Part shown: in pieces, positions 28,393 to 38,727 of the stretch
How the letters are laid out: each line of letters opens with the position of its first letter
How positions within the stretch are numbered: position 1 is the stretch's first letter
Origin: Verrucomicrobiaceae bacterium
GTDB lineage: Bacteria; Verrucomicrobiota; Verrucomicrobiia; Verrucomicrobiales; Akkermansiaceae
Assembly: GCA_027486655.1 (NCBI GenBank)
Contig: JAIXOR010000018.1
Coordinates: 1-49,477, forward strand
Direction: 5' to 3'
DNA: 49,477 nucleotides
The notes under the pieces: generated by a model
Told to the model about the DNA's origin: nothing
Seen by the model: the letters and a program-made list of their open reading frames with translations, nothing else
Database searches by the model: none
Position numbers and translations under genes: made by a program

Positions 28393-31300
28393 TCAGTTCG
28401 TTTCCTCGACGCTCAGGCGGATATAGTCGCTGGCATCGATGGAGACACCGTCATTGGTGCGGAAGGTGTGCCACTCCCAATCGGCATCGAGGGTCGGCAG
28501 GGCCGGCGAGAACGCGGACTGCACGGCTGCGGCGTCTCCGGACGAGAGTTCGGTGACGGGCACGGCGTTCCAGACCACGAGGTCGTTGGAGGCTTCCACG
28601 GTGTATTTGATCTTGTCCTGGGTGGCCTGGCGCTTGGCGGCGTCCGGAGAACCGGCGGCAAACACCGCGTTCTTGCGGACGGCGGCGGTGAGGGTGAGCA
28701 CGTTGTCACCGCCGAGGCTGTGCATCTTGGCGAAGACGCGTGCTCCGGCGCTGGCGCTGGCGGCGTTCGAGTTGGTGGCGAACTCCATCAGGTTGACGAC
28801 GCCGTCTCCATCGTGGTCACCGAACTTGCCGCCGGTGATGCCGTTGGCGGTGGCCCAGGCGTTGTAGGGATCCCCGCTGATGACGGAAATCACTCCGGTG
28901 GCGGCGAAGGCGGAGTCGTCCCAAACGAGACCCGGCGAGAGCGGCGCAGCGGAGAAGTCGAAGACCGGTGTGCCGGTGATGGCGGAGGCATCCGCGATGT
29001 CGAACGTGTCACCTGCCACGGGCACATAACCGCTCAGGCTGACGGCGATCGTTCCACTTGCGGCGAGGGCTCCGGTGACGGCCAGCTTGTCATTCGTGCC
29101 TGCTCCGGTGATCTGAACGGCATAGGTGGAACCGGTTGGAAGCGTGAGCGTGCTGCCGAAGGAAAGCGTGCCCACTGCGAGGTTTCCGGGCTCGACGGTT
29201 CCGTTGACCGTGGCGGCTCCCGCCACGTTGCCGGTGCCGCCGAGGAAGGCGCCGCTTGCGACCGAGACCGCGCCGGTGCCGGTGCCGCTGCCCGTGGTGT
29301 TGTTCACGAGCAACCTGCCGGTTGCCACGCTGGTGCCGCCGGTGTAGCTGTTAGGCGCGGTGACTTCCATGGTGCCGACACCGGATTTCGCCAAGCTGTC
29401 TCCCGCCGAGTCGTTGTCCTCGATTTCCGCGGAGACGATGAGGTCCGCTGCCGCGGTGCCAGTGACGTCGGAAACGTTGAAGGTCCCCGTTACGTTGAGT
29501 GAAAGACCGCTGTTGGAGGCATCGCCACCACCGGTGTACTGGATGGTGGAGACGGCGGTTCCGGTGACTGCGACCACACCGTTGAGCTGGAACGACTCGC
29601 CGCTGTAGGCGGTGCCGCCTCCGGAGTAGCTGAGGTTCACAGTTCCGCCGTTGAGCGTGATGTTGCGCAGGTGGGCATGGCTCGTGCCGGTGGCGCCGAT
29701 GGCGGTGCTGCCACCGCTGACCACGTTGATGATGCCGCCGTTCGCGGTGACATCGATCGAGTTGGTCGCGCTGTTCATGGCATTCACGCCGTTGACCTGG
29801 AAGGTGGCACCGCTGTTGACGGTGAGTTGGTGGTTGGCGGTGAAACGGTTGAAGGTCTGGTTGCCATCCACGGCGAGGGTGCCGCCGTTGACGGTGGTGG
29901 TTCCGGTATAAAGGGCGGAACCGTTGATCATGAGGGTCCCCGCTCCGTTCTTCACCAGTCCACCGGGGCCGGAGAGCGCGCCGGTGAGCGTGATCGTCCG
30001 TCCGGTGGTGTTGTCCACGGAGTCGAGCGTATTGATCGTCGAGTTTCCACCGTTGCCGGTGAGCGCGATGGCCTGGGATGAGGACCAGTTCGCGAAGGCA
30101 CCGAGCGTTCCACCGCCGAAGTTCATGACCTTGTTGGTGTTGGTGGTGATGCCACTTGTTCCAAGGTTGAGCGTGCCACCGGTGAGGCTGTAAACACCGA
30201 CGTTGTTGCGGGAGTTTCCGAGGTCGAGTCCGAGCAGGTTGGCGGTGCCGCCGGACTGGTTGAAGATGGCATTGCTGGTATCCCAACCGAGGCTGAGCTC
30301 GGCACCTGTCGAGTTCAGGATGCCACCGGACAGATTGTAAGTACTGGTGTTGGTAGCGGTGGATCCGGTGCCCCAGTGACCGAAGAGGAAGGAGGCCGTG
30401 TTCGTGTTCGAACTGTCCGTTCCGGTGACGGTGAGCGAACCCGAGCTGTGGTTGATCGTCGACGAGGTGTTGGATCCATCGTTGGTGATGAACCGGCCCG
30501 CGGTGATGGCGCCGCCGTTGATGTTCAGGGTCGCGGTGGTGGTCCGCAATGTGCCGGTGGTGCTGACCGTCGTGCCGGCGTTCACATTGGTGGTTCCACC
30601 GGTGATGGCGGCAGCGGAGGTCGAGGCGATGGTCGCGCCGGTCAGGTTGGTGGATCCCGCGCTGAAGGTGGTGCCGCCGGTGTGGGACGCGATGCCGGTG
30701 AAGTTGAGGGTTCCGCCGTCCGACTTGGTGAGATTGCCGGGACCGGTGATGGAACCACCGTAGTTCATGGTGAATCCGGTCCAGACATGGAATCCGCCAT
30801 CGCCGGAGGGCAGGAGGATGCCACGGTTCGGGTTGAGCGTGATGTCCAAGCCGCTGGTGGCGTTGCCCGCCTGGATGCGGCCGCCGGTCTGGAGGCTGAT
30901 CGAGTCAGCGACGGGCGAAACCGGCACAGGCCCCAGAGTGGCATCATCCGGAACGCGGAGGATGCCGGTGGAGACGTTGACCTTGCCGGTGAGACCGTTG
31001 GTTCCGGCAATAACGAGGGTTCCGCCGCCGGTCTTGGTCAGGTTGAAGGGTCCACCGGTTTCCGTGATGGGGCCGGTGAGGATGAGGTCCGCTCCGTTGT
31101 TGAAGGTGGAGGCGGCGGTCAGGCTGATGTTGGAGGAGGTCGTGGTGGCCGTGGTGCAGGCAAGAGCGCCTCCGTTGAGCACGATGTCCCGGGTGAACTT
31201 GCCGGCAACCATTGAGTTGAGCTCGAGGGATCCACCGGAGTTCGCCCTGAAGGTGCCGGTGCCGTTGACGGTTCCGTTCCAGACGGCGAAGGTGCCGGCG

Positions 31301-34300
31301 TTCACATCGACATCTCCGGAGGTGATGGTTCCATCGACCGTGCCGTAAACCAGGTTTGCACCGACTTTGGTGAGCTTGTTGCCAGCCAGGTTGAGGACGG
31401 AGGATGCACCGCGGATGTCCCAGCGGCTGGTACCGCCGACCGAGGCATTGCCGGCCAGGGTGACCGAGGCGAAGGGATTGACCTGCTGGGTGGCACCGCT
31501 GTTGATGATGGCTCCGAGACCCGCGACACCGTCACCGGAAATGGTGATGGCCTCACCCTGGATGTTCAGCGCGTCCGCCGCGAAGCCGCCACCGATGTCG
31601 AGCGTACCGGTGCCGGAAACGGTGGTTCCCGCCACGGTGGAACCGAGAGCGGTGGCCGTGGTGATCTTGACGATGCCATTGTTGATGGAAACCGGCCCGG
31701 TGAAGGTGTTCGTGCCGCCGAGGTCGAGGTCGAAATCGCCGGTTTTGATGATGCCGGTGCTGCCATCGATGCCGCCGCCCGTGAGCGTATACTTCCAGTC
31801 GGAATTGTTCACCGTGATCGATCCGGGAACGAGCCCGGGCTGCATGGTGATGGTTTGGTTTCCGGTGATGTAGGTATCGTCGAAGGTGATCCGGTCGCCA
31901 TTGAAGAAGCTGTCCTCGGGCGTGGTGTCGACGTTGTCATTCCAGTCGTTGTCGGTGCCGCCGGGCTCCCAGGTGGCGGTGGTGCCGGCCCAGGTGAGAT
32001 CCTTCTTGGAGAAGGAGAGCGTCACGTCGTTGGCATTGACGGTGAAGGTGCCGGAGCGGTAGTTCGCGGCGTTGGCGAGCACGAAGTTGGAAGCCAGCGC
32101 GGTGGTGGTGCCGTGTTTGAGAACCGTGATGTCTCCATTGCTGGAGGGCACGCCGGAGAGGTTCACATTGACGGTGCCGAGGACCGTGAGCGCACCTGAG
32201 GCCTCAAGGGCATCCGTGGTAGTGGGATCGACATGCAGCGTGGTGGCATCTCCGAGGTTGGTGCCGAAGGTGATGGACGCGGCGGTTCCCTCGCCGCCGA
32301 CCGCTCCGCCATTCGACACGGTGAGGGCGGAGCTTGCGATGTCACCGGCGACGTTGAGTCGGCCGGCGGAGACGGTGGTGGCTCCGTTGTAGGTGTTGGT
32401 TCCGGAGAGCGTGGAGGTTCCGGAGCCGACCTTGGTCACCGGACTGGATCCGGAGAGGACGGCGGCGATGGTCTGGGTGCCGGCACCGGTCGAGACACTG
32501 GTGCGGGTGGTGTTGCCATCGGGCTCGAGTTCGATGGTGCCGCCGCCGGTCGTGTTGAGGGTGCCGGTGCCGCTGATCGAGCCCATCAGGCTGAACTTGT
32601 TCGTAGCACCGTTGGTATCGAGAACCGTGGTTCCTGAGGCGCTGATGTTGGCACCGTTGACGGCGACATCGACTCCCAAGCCGGCGTTGCGGAGGGTGCC
32701 GCCGCCGAGTGCGATCGCGGCATCGGGATTGCGGCCGACAATGCCATAGGCGGTGCGGAGTTCGAGGATGCCGGAGCCGGTGAGGTTGTATTGGTCGGCT
32801 CCACCGGTGACGCCGCGGTTGTCGAGAACAACAGCGGCCGTGTTGAGGGTGCCGCCGCTGTGGTTGATCACGCCGGTGCCGTCCACTCCGAGGTAGAGCG
32901 TTCCGTTGTTTTCACCGGTGCCGCTGGGTTCGGCGGCGGGTGTGGCGGTGATGGTGAGGTTTCCTCCGGACAGGTTGAAGACGGAGGTGTTGTTCGAGTA
33001 ATGGCCGAAGCGCACCTGGTTGAGGATGGTGACGGAACCACCGCTCATATTGACTGTGCCTGCGACGCCGCTTTGGTCACCGACGAAGAGTTTCTCGGCT
33101 TCCACGGTGGAGCCGGAGTTGATGTTCAAGACGGATCCATTCACACCGTTGCCGCCCTCGAAGCCGCCGACGTAGAGTCCGCCGCCGTTGGCGCCATCAA
33201 GAAGATCGATGGTGCTGCCATTGAGGGTGAGTCCGGAACCGGTCGTATTGCTGATGACCCTGGCCTTGGAGAGGTTGGTGGCGGTGCCGTTGTGGGCGGC
33301 GAGGATCTTCTGGCCGGAGCCGAACGTGTAACCGTCGCTGCGCTGGAAGCGGAGGAAGGAGGCGGCGCTGTCCTGATAGAGAATGACGTCACCGGAGCCG
33401 AGGGTTCCGCTTGCGGTGTTGTTGCCGACCAGCAGCGTCTGCGTGCCGGTGGAGGAGGAGCCGGAATTGACCCAGATGCGGCCAAGGCCGGAGGCATCGC
33501 CCGTCAGGAAGACATTGCTGCCGGTGGCGGAACCCGAACCGCCCACGATGAAGGTATCCGAGGCGTTGGTGCGGGTGATGGAGCCGGCGATGGTGGCACT
33601 GGTGGCATGGGCATTGACCTTGGCATCACCGTTGAGGGTGATGTTGCCGGCGAGGACGGAGCCCGATTCCATGCGGACCGCGCCGATCCCTGCGTAGGGC
33701 ATGGAAGGCAGGGTGATCGTGCTGCCATCCGCCGCGGTGGCCCCGGTGGCGGGTGCTCCGCCGGCGACTTCGGAGAAGCCGTGTCCGGTGAGTGTCAGGT
33801 TGTTGCCGTAAGTGACGTTGGCGGTGGTCCAGAGCTGGCCGCCCGCACGCACGATGACGCTGGAGGTTCCGATGTTGGCCTGGGAAACCTGATTGGTGCG
33901 GAAGGTGCCGTTGGTGGTGAAGTTGCCACTCGGCGCAAGGTCGAGCGTGCCGCTGAAGCCGGAGTTGTTCCCACTGATCGTGGCCTGGCGGGATGCCGCA
34001 GTGCCGGAGGCGTTGGGATTGACGGTGACCGTGCCGTTACCGGCAAGCACGCGGCCGAAGGTGAAGTCGACGTTGGGCGACGACAGCTTGAAGGTGGCAC
34101 CGGAGGTCACGTTCACTCCGCTGGTGGCGGTCAGGGTGCCGGTGCTGTGATCCAGTTCCACAGTCCCCGCGGTGATGTTGAGCGGACCGCTGAAGGTGTT
34201 GGTGTTTCGAAGGATGGTGGTGCCTGCACCGCTGTGAACGAAGGGCATGGCGGCCTCTCCGGAAAGCGTTCCGCTGGCAAGAATGTAGGTGTTGGGTGCG

Positions 34301-36669
34301 GACTGGGCGAACTCGACCCGGGACGGATTGATCGTGCCGGTGAGGTTGATCGAGTTTTGGGCGATGCCGTCGTCGTTGAAAATCACGTCATCCTGCGAGA
34401 GGAAATTCGTGGCGGAGGAATCGCTTTGTTTTTTCCAGTTGCTGGTGGTGTTGACGTCCCAGTTGCCATTGGCGGCGGCACCGGTCCAGATGACGCGGTC
34501 ATTGGTGGCGGTGATGCCGATGGACGAGCCGTTGTCGGTCACGGTGCCAACGAGGCGTCCTGGCAGGGGAGCGACGGCAAAGCCGAGCACGCCTGGCGAG
34601 GTTCCGGAATAGTTGATGACCGGATAGAAGGTGCTGGCAGGGTTGAAGCCACCGTTGGGGGTGACCTTGAGCGTGGTGGTCCCGGACTGGGTGAGGCCGC
34701 CTGCGTTGGTGACGTTGATTGCATCCGAACCGGACGAGCCGAGATTGACCTCGATGGTGCCGTCGGTGAGTGCGAGCGACGAGGTGGTGAGGGTGCCCGC
34801 GCTGGTCAGGGTTCCCGGGACGAGGGTGGTTCCGGAAGCCATGGAGAGGCCGTTGAAGGTGGCGCTGCTGGTCAGCGTGCCCGCGGAAACCGCAACCGGT
34901 CCCGAAGTGACGTTGTTGAGCACGAGGTTGCCAAGACCGGCCTTGGTGATTCCGCCGGCTCCGATGATGGGGGCGGTGATGGTGAGGTCGTTGGCAACGG
35001 TGCTGTCGTTGACGGTGATGACCTTGCCCGCGGCACCGACGTCAAGCGCGCCAGCTCCGTCGATGACGTGACCGCCTGCGGAACCGCTCGCGCTGGTGGT
35101 TCCAATCACGCCGAAGGTCTGGGTGAATCCGGCGTTGATGGTGAGCCTGCCGTTGTTTCCATTTCCTTCACCAAGCACCAGGGTGGAGGTGGGGTTGAGG
35201 GCATTGGTCGCGTTGACGATGAGGCTGCCGGCGGCGAGCGCCACCGTGCCGTGCACGTTGCCTGTGGAGCTGATGGTCCAGGATCCGCCGTCGGTCTTGG
35301 CGATCTGGCCGGTTCCGAGGTTGATGTTGCCGGTGATGTTGCCGGTGCCGTTGCCGCGGATGAAGAGCGAGGTCGAGGGGTTGGCGGACTGGCTGATGTT
35401 ACCGGCGATGGTGAAGAGTCCGGCGGTGGACGTCAGGGTTTGGTTGACGCCGCGGTCGAGGACGATGGAGCCGAGCCAGGTGTTGTTGCCACTGTTGTTT
35501 TCGAACGCGGTGCGGGCGTTGGGGATGTTGCTGGTGGAGTTGTTGCGGAGGATCACCGTGCGTCCGGCACCCAGGGTAATGCCACCGGAGAGCTGGAGGG
35601 TGTTGGTGTCCGAAGTAGCGGGGTTCGCAGGGTTTTCGACGATGACGGTGGGGCTGTTGCCGATGGCGCCGGCACTGCCGAAACGGAGCTGGCCGTCATT
35701 GACGGTGGTGATGCCTGTGTAGGTATTGGTGCCCGAGTTGACGAGAAGGGCGCCGCGGATCTTGGTCAGGTTGAAAGGACCGGCGATGGCACCCGTGATG
35801 GTGCCGGTGCCCGAATTCACGCCGATCGAGCTGTCGCGCTGGAGGTTGATGGTTCCGGAGAGCGTGGCTCCCTCGATGCGCAGGGACCCGAGGTTGCCGG
35901 CGCCTTCAACCCAGCCGGTGCTGTTCAGGTTGAAGGTGTTGGTGTGGGTGCCGCCGAAGGGATAGGCTTGCCCGGCTCCGGTGATGTTGACAGCGCCGGT
36001 TCCATAGGCTCCGGCAACGCTGGCTCCAACCCGGACGTCCGAGATGGAGGTGCCGCCATCGTAGGTGTTGGCGGAGCTGAGAACGATCTGGCCCTGATTG
36101 GAGGCCGCGGCCGCCGCAGTGCCGTTGACGTCGTTGTTGAACGTGATGCCGAGCGAGAGGGTGCCGTCCGTGATGGCACCGCCGAAGGTCTGCGCCGAGG
36201 AGTTGTTAGAACGGATGATGAGGGCATCGTTCATGGTGATGCCCGCACCGATGGTGTTGGCGGCGCCGTTGGTTCCGGAGTTCAGGAAATCGATCGAAGC
36301 CGATCCCGTGGTGACATCCATAATCAGGCTGCCGCTGGTGCCTGCATTGAGGGTGAAGCCGAAGAAGGAGGTGGTTGAATCACCGATGTTGAGATCGCCC
36401 ATGGTCCGGTTTCCGTCGAGGGTGACCGTCCTCGCCGCGCCGATGTTGTTGTTGAAGGTGATGACATCACTGATCGCGGTGCCGGGCACGGCGGCCGGGG
36501 TCCAGTTTCCGGCGGTGCCCCAGCTGCCGCCGGCGTCGACATTCCAACTGCCGCTGGCAGCGCGCGCGGGCTTGGTGGCGAGCGCCATGGCAAGGGCGAT
36601 CGAGAGGATGCCGGGCATCATGCAACGGCGGGAAACGCGATAACGAACGAAGGTGAATTTGGGTTTCAT
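28393..36669 (-). CDS. Giant autotransporter-associated beta-strand repeat protein
   Basis: 2758 residues. A signal peptide (about 10-37, ending KPARAASG) precedes three large modules, each opening with a Trp-rich 'W.G....W....NW' segment (GSWGTAGNWTPAA near the start, WTGAAANGNWDVNTTSNW in the middle, WAGTTATWEPGGTDNDWND later). Many PATR strands follow, for example LVKNGAGTLMINGSALYTG and VGSGTSTLSGTNTYNGATTV. The C-terminus has a DHDGDGVVNLMEF calcium-loop-like segment (thrombospondin type 3/dockerin style) and a short beta domain, but no outer-membrane barrel, so it is probably secreted or sorted another way. It is likely an adhesin or surface beta-helix. The ATG at 36669 starts the signal peptide; a longer frame adds 23 residues. 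Confidence 0.88.
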   Translation of the reverse strand: MKPKFTFVRYRVSRRCMMPGILSIALAMALATKPARAASGSWNVDAGGSWGTAGNWTPAAVPGTAISDVITFNNNIGAARTVTLDGNRTMGDLNIGDSTTSFFGFTLNAGTSGSLIMDVTTGSASIDFLNSGTNGAANTIGAGITMNDALIIRSNNSSAQTFGGAITDGTLSLGITFNNDVNGTAAAAASNQGQIVLSSANTYDGGTSISDVRVGASVAGAYGTGAVNITGAGQAYPFGGTHTNTFNLNSTGWVEGAGNLGSLRIEGATLSGTINLQRDSSIGVNSGTGTITGAIAGPFNLTKIRGALLVNSGTNTYTGITTVNDGQLRFGSAGAIGNSPTVIVENPANPATSDTNTLQLSGGITLGAGRTVILRNNSTSNIPNARTAFENNSGNNTWLGSIVLDRGVNQTLTSTAGLFTIAGNISQSANPSTSLFIRGNGTGNITGNINLGTGQIAKTDGGSWTISSTGNVHGTVALAAGSLIVNATNALNPTSTLVLGEGNGNNGRLTINAGFTQTFGVIGTTSASGSAGGHVIDGAGALDVGAAGKVITVNDSTVANDLTITAPIIGAGGITKAGLGNLVLNNVTSGPVAVSAGTLTSSATFNGLSMASGTTLVPGTLTSAGTLTTSSLALTDGTIEVNLGSSGSDAINVTNAGGLTQSGTTTLKVTPNGGFNPASTFYPVINYSGTSPGVLGFAVAPLPGRLVGTVTDNGSSIGITATNDRVIWTGAAANGNWDVNTTSNWKKQSDSSATNFLSQDDVIFNDDGIAQNSINLTGTINPSRVEFAQSAPNTYILASGTLSGEAAMPFVHSGAGTTILRNTNTFSGPLNITAGTVELDHSTGTLTATSGVNVTSGATFKLSSPNVDFTFGRVLAGNGTVTVNPNASGTAASRQATISGNNSGFSGTLDLAPSGNFTTNGTFRTNQVSQANIGTSSVIVRAGGQLWTTANVTYGNNLTLTGHGFSEVAGGAPATGATAADGSTITLPSMPYAGIGAVRMESGSVLAGNITLNGDAKVNAHATSATIAGSITRTNASDTFIVGGSGSATGSNVFLTGDASGLGRIWVNSGSSSTGTQTLLVGNNTASGTLGSGDVILYQDSAASFLRFQRSDGYTFGSGQKILAAHNGTATNLSKARVISNTTGSGLTLNGSTIDLLDGANGGGLYVGGFEGGNGVNGSVLNINSGSTVEAEKLFVGDQSGVAGTVNMSGGSVTILNQVRFGHYSNNTSVFNLSGGNLTITATPAAEPSGTGENNGTLYLGVDGTGVINHSGGTLNTAAVVLDNRGVTGGADQYNLTGSGILELRTAYGIVGRNPDAAIALGGGTLRNAGLGVDVAVNGANISASGTTVLDTNGATNKFSLMGSISGTGTLNTTGGGTIELEPDGNTTRTSVSTGAGTQTIAAVLSGSSPVTKVGSGTSTLSGTNTYNGATTVSAGRLNVAGDIASSALTVSNGGAVGGEGTAASITFGTNLGDATTLHVDPTTTDALEASGALTVLGTVNVNLSGVPSSNGDITVLKHGTTTALASNFVLANAANYRSGTFTVNANDVTLSFSKKDLTWAGTTATWEPGGTDNDWNDNVDTTPEDSFFNGDRITFDDTYITGNQTITMQPGLVPGSITVNNSDWKYTLTGGGIDGSTGIIKTGDFDLDLGGTNTFTGPVSINNGIVKITTATALGSTVAGTTVSGTGTLDIGGGFAADALNIQGEAITISGDGVAGLGAIINSGATQQVNPFASVTLAGNASVGGTSRWDIRGASSVLNLAGNKLTKVGANLVYGTVDGTITSGDVDVNAGTFAVWNGTVNGTGTFRANSGGSLELNSMVAGKFTRDIVLNGGALACTTATTTSSNISLTAASTFNNGADLILTGPITETGGPFNLTKTGGGTLVIAGTNGLTGKVNVSTGILRVPDDATLGPVPVSPVADSISLQTGGRIQAGNATSGLDITLNPNRGILLPSGDGGFHVWTGFTMNYGGSITGPGNLTKSDGGTLNFTGIASHTGGTTFSAGSTNLTGATIASTSAAAITGGTTNVNAGTTVSTTGTLRTTTATLNINGGAITAGRFITNDGSNTSSTINHSSGSLTVTGTDSSNTNTASFLFGHWGTGSTATNTSTYNLSGGILNSTGAELSLGWDTSNAIFNQSGGTANLLGLDLGNSRNNVGVYSLTGGTLNLGTSGITTNTNKVMNFGGGTLGAFANWSSSQAIALTGNGGNSTINTLDSVDNTTGRTITLTGALSGPGGLVKNGAGTLMINGSALYTGTTTVNGGTLAVDGNQTFNRFTANHQLTVNSGATFQVNGVNAMNSATNSIDVTANGGIINVVSGGSTAIGATGTSHAHLRNITLNGGTVNLSYSGGGTAYSGESFQLNGVVAVTGTAVSTIQYTGGGDASNSGLSLNVTGTFNVSDVTGTAAADLIVSAEIEDNDSAGDSLAKSGVGTMEVTAPNSYTGGTSVATGRLLVNNTTGSGTGTGAVSVASGAFLGGTGNVAGAATVNGTVEPGNLAVGTLSFGSTLTLPTGSTYAVQITGAGTNDKLAVTGALAASGTIAVSLSGYVPVAGDTFDIADASAITGTPVFDFSAAPLSPGLVWDDSAFAATGVISVISGDPYNAWATANGITGGKFGDHDGDGVVNLMEFATNSNAASASAGARVFAKMHSLGGDNVLTLTAAVRKNAVFAAGSPDAAKRQATQDKIKYTVEASNDLVVWNAVPVTELSSGDAAAVQSAFSPALPTLDADWEWHTFRTNDGVSIDASDYIRLSVEETN

Positions 36670-36710
36670 GGGTTGGGGTTTTGGGTTCGCGAAAACAAAA
36701 TAGCGTTCCC

Positions 36711-36738
36711 AAATTACGGCCCTCTCCGATCCCGTCAA
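36711..36738 (-). promoter_or_regulatory. Possible sigma70-type promoter of the giant PATR gene
   Basis: On the minus strand TTGACG (36733-36738) and TAATTT (36711-36716) are 16 bases apart and lie about 42 bases upstream of the ATG. The region is AT-richer than its surroundings. Consensus match only. Confidence 0.4.
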
Positions 36739-36834
36739 GAATTCCCTTCATGAGCCCACCCGGCCCCAAGCCACTGACCCTCAGACAATCAGGAAAATCT
36801 AACCATTTCCCGAATTCACCTCATGCCCCGCCGA

Positions 36835-38517
36835 TCAGCGGGACTGGTGGATCGCCTCGCAGACCGCAGGGAAAATCTGGCGCTTGCGGCTGACGACGCC
36901 CGGCGCATGGAAAAGCGCCTCGTCGATTCGCTCGAAGGGCAGGTTGGCCACCACGGAATCCTGGCCGACGGCGAGGATCATGCTGTGGTGCAGCGCGACG
37001 TCGGTCACGGCGAGGATGCTGAGGCCGTATTCGTGGTTCTTGTGGAGCTCGCGCAGCACCCGTTCGAGGTCCTCCCGGCGGGCGGCGAAGCCATGGAGGT
37101 CGCGCTCCTCGACCTGAGAGATACTCAATGTCATGCCCTGCTCGGCGAACTCCTTGCGGTCCGCATTGAGGACTTCCTCGGGAGTGCCGTTGGCGATCAG
37201 CGAGCCTACGGCAAAGAATTCCTCGGTGAACTTCATCGCCTCCACTCCGGCCACGCCGCTGAGCCAGGTCAGCATTTCGCGGTCGAGCAGCGTGGTGGTC
37301 GGCGAGGTGAGGCACAACGTGTCCGAAACGATGCCGCCGCAAAGGCACATGGCCACTCCGGGCGGCGGTTGGAGGCCGCGATGGAAGAACTTGCGGCCGA
37401 CCAGCGTGCAGGTCGAGCCGACGGGCTCGTTGAGGTAACGGATGGGCTCGCGGGAGACCAGGTCCCCGGCAAGGCGGTGGTGGTCGATCACCTCGGTGAT
37501 CTCCGCTTCCTCGACGCCGTTGACGGCCTGGGCGTATTCGTTGTGATCGACGAGCGCGAGGCGGATGCGCGGCGGATCGACGAGGTCGGATTTGGAAATG
37601 ACGCCGATCATTTTCCCGGTCCCCGGTTCGACGACCGGGAACAGGTCCTGATCGGTGGTGGAGAGTTGTTTGCGCAGCCGCGAGACGGGTTCGGACGGGC
37701 TCACGGTCTCAAACTCGCGCTCCATGACGTGGCGGACCGTGCGCGAGCAACGGATCAGGGTGGAGGCGCTGGCGGTGTCCGTGGCGCAGCGGAGGAGGTA
37801 AACCCCCTTGGTGCGGGCAAGGCTCTGGATCTCCGGGGAAACGACATTTCCGCCGGTGACCAGCAGCGCGCGCGCGCCGTGGTCGATGGCGTAGCGCTGG
37901 ACGATCGGGCGATCGCCGCAAATGACCAGAAAGCGGTGGATGTTTCCATCGCTGCCGGCCTGCTTGAGGCGTTTGTCCACGGTGGCCTGGGAGGACGCGC
38001 CGACCAGCAGGATGAGATCCTCCTCCTGCTCGGGGAGCTCGCCACCGCGGCCGAGGCTTTCCGCCTGCAGGGTGGCCGCGAGGTGGGCGAGGGAGGCGTG
38101 AACGGTCCGCACGCTGAGCCCCTGGGTATCGGCCGGCAGCAGCAGCCGGAGGAGGTCGAAGTAGCGCAGGATGCCGCAAAGGTTGTGCTCCTCATCCTCC
38201 ACCGGCACGCAGCGGATCTCCGCTTCGAGCATCCGGCGGTAGGCGGTCAGGAAGGTGTCATTCACCGATACCTTGATGACCTTGCGGTGGGCGATCATGC
38301 CCGCGTTGGTCCGCACATCGGTGATCAGCGTGGGAACCTCCAGACCGGCGCGCTCCAGAACCCACTTCGTGCGCTGGGAAATCTCCCCGCAGCGGGCGGC
38401 GATCGCATCCGGCACCTCACCCACCTGCCGGAGCAGCGCAGCATAGCCGATGGCCGAACAGATGGCGTCCGTGTCCGGATTCTTGTGGCCGATGACGTAA
38501 AAGGGAGGCTTTGACAT
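36835..38517 (-). CDS. ppaC: Family II (Mn/Co) inorganic pyrophosphatase with CBS-DRTGG insert
   Basis: 560 residues. N-terminal YVIGHKNPDTDAICSA holds metal-binding His 11, Asp 15 and Asp 17; the DHH motif is VIDHHRLAG (345-347), with another metal Asp in LVDHNE (324); SRKRQ near the C-terminus is the substrate-binding motif. Between them lie two CBS halves (about 75-130 and 262-310) flanking a DRTGG-like domain (about 140-255). Such regulated enzymes bind adenine nucleotides to control pyrophosphate hydrolysis. It is longer than plain PpaC (about 310) exactly because of this insert. Confidence 0.93.
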   Translation of the reverse strand: MSKPPFYVIGHKNPDTDAICSAIGYAALLRQVGEVPDAIAARCGEISQRTKWVLERAGLEVPTLITDVRTNAGMIAHRKVIKVSVNDTFLTAYRRMLEAEIRCVPVEDEEHNLCGILRYFDLLRLLLPADTQGLSVRTVHASLAHLAATLQAESLGRGGELPEQEEDLILLVGASSQATVDKRLKQAGSDGNIHRFLVICGDRPIVQRYAIDHGARALLVTGGNVVSPEIQSLARTKGVYLLRCATDTASASTLIRCSRTVRHVMEREFETVSPSEPVSRLRKQLSTTDQDLFPVVEPGTGKMIGVISKSDLVDPPRIRLALVDHNEYAQAVNGVEEAEITEVIDHHRLAGDLVSREPIRYLNEPVGSTCTLVGRKFFHRGLQPPPGVAMCLCGGIVSDTLCLTSPTTTLLDREMLTWLSGVAGVEAMKFTEEFFAVGSLIANGTPEEVLNADRKEFAEQGMTLSISQVEERDLHGFAARREDLERVLRELHKNHEYGLSILAVTDVALHHSMILAVGQDSVVANLPFERIDEALFHAPGVVSRKRQIFPAVCEAIHQSR

Positions 38518-38673
38518 GGTGGATGGCTTGGCGGGCGGTAAAGGCGCATCCTTTCAGGGGAACCGGTTCCAAGCAAGCGAAGACAAGCCCGGGACTCACT
38601 CAAAGAACCAGACCCCGCCGCGCCCGCAGGAAGGGTCACGGACTCTACGTGGCGAGCAATCGCAGAACTGCAA

Positions 38674-38705
38674 CAAAAATGCCCGGCTTTCGCGGGATGC
38701 CGGGC
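38674..38705 (-). terminator. Rho-independent terminator of argS
   Basis: Read on the minus strand, GCCCGGC and GCCGGGC form a perfect 7-bp stem around an 11-base loop, followed by ATTTTTGTT. It lies 23 bases beyond the argS stop codon. Confidence 0.85.
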
Positions 38706-38727
38706 CCGCAGCCGCTTCCCGGGGCCA

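Noticed and set aside
32791..36378. 1195-codon open frame antisense to the giant PATR gene
   Set aside because: Its product is a low-complexity Gly/Glu/Asp/Val string with no domain or signal. It results from repetitive, GC-biased coding on the opposite strand.
28393..36669. Recurring GTG/GCC-rich DNA segments considered as a CRISPR or satellite
   Set aside because: They are in-frame coding repeats of beta strands with strongly varying sequence and spacing.
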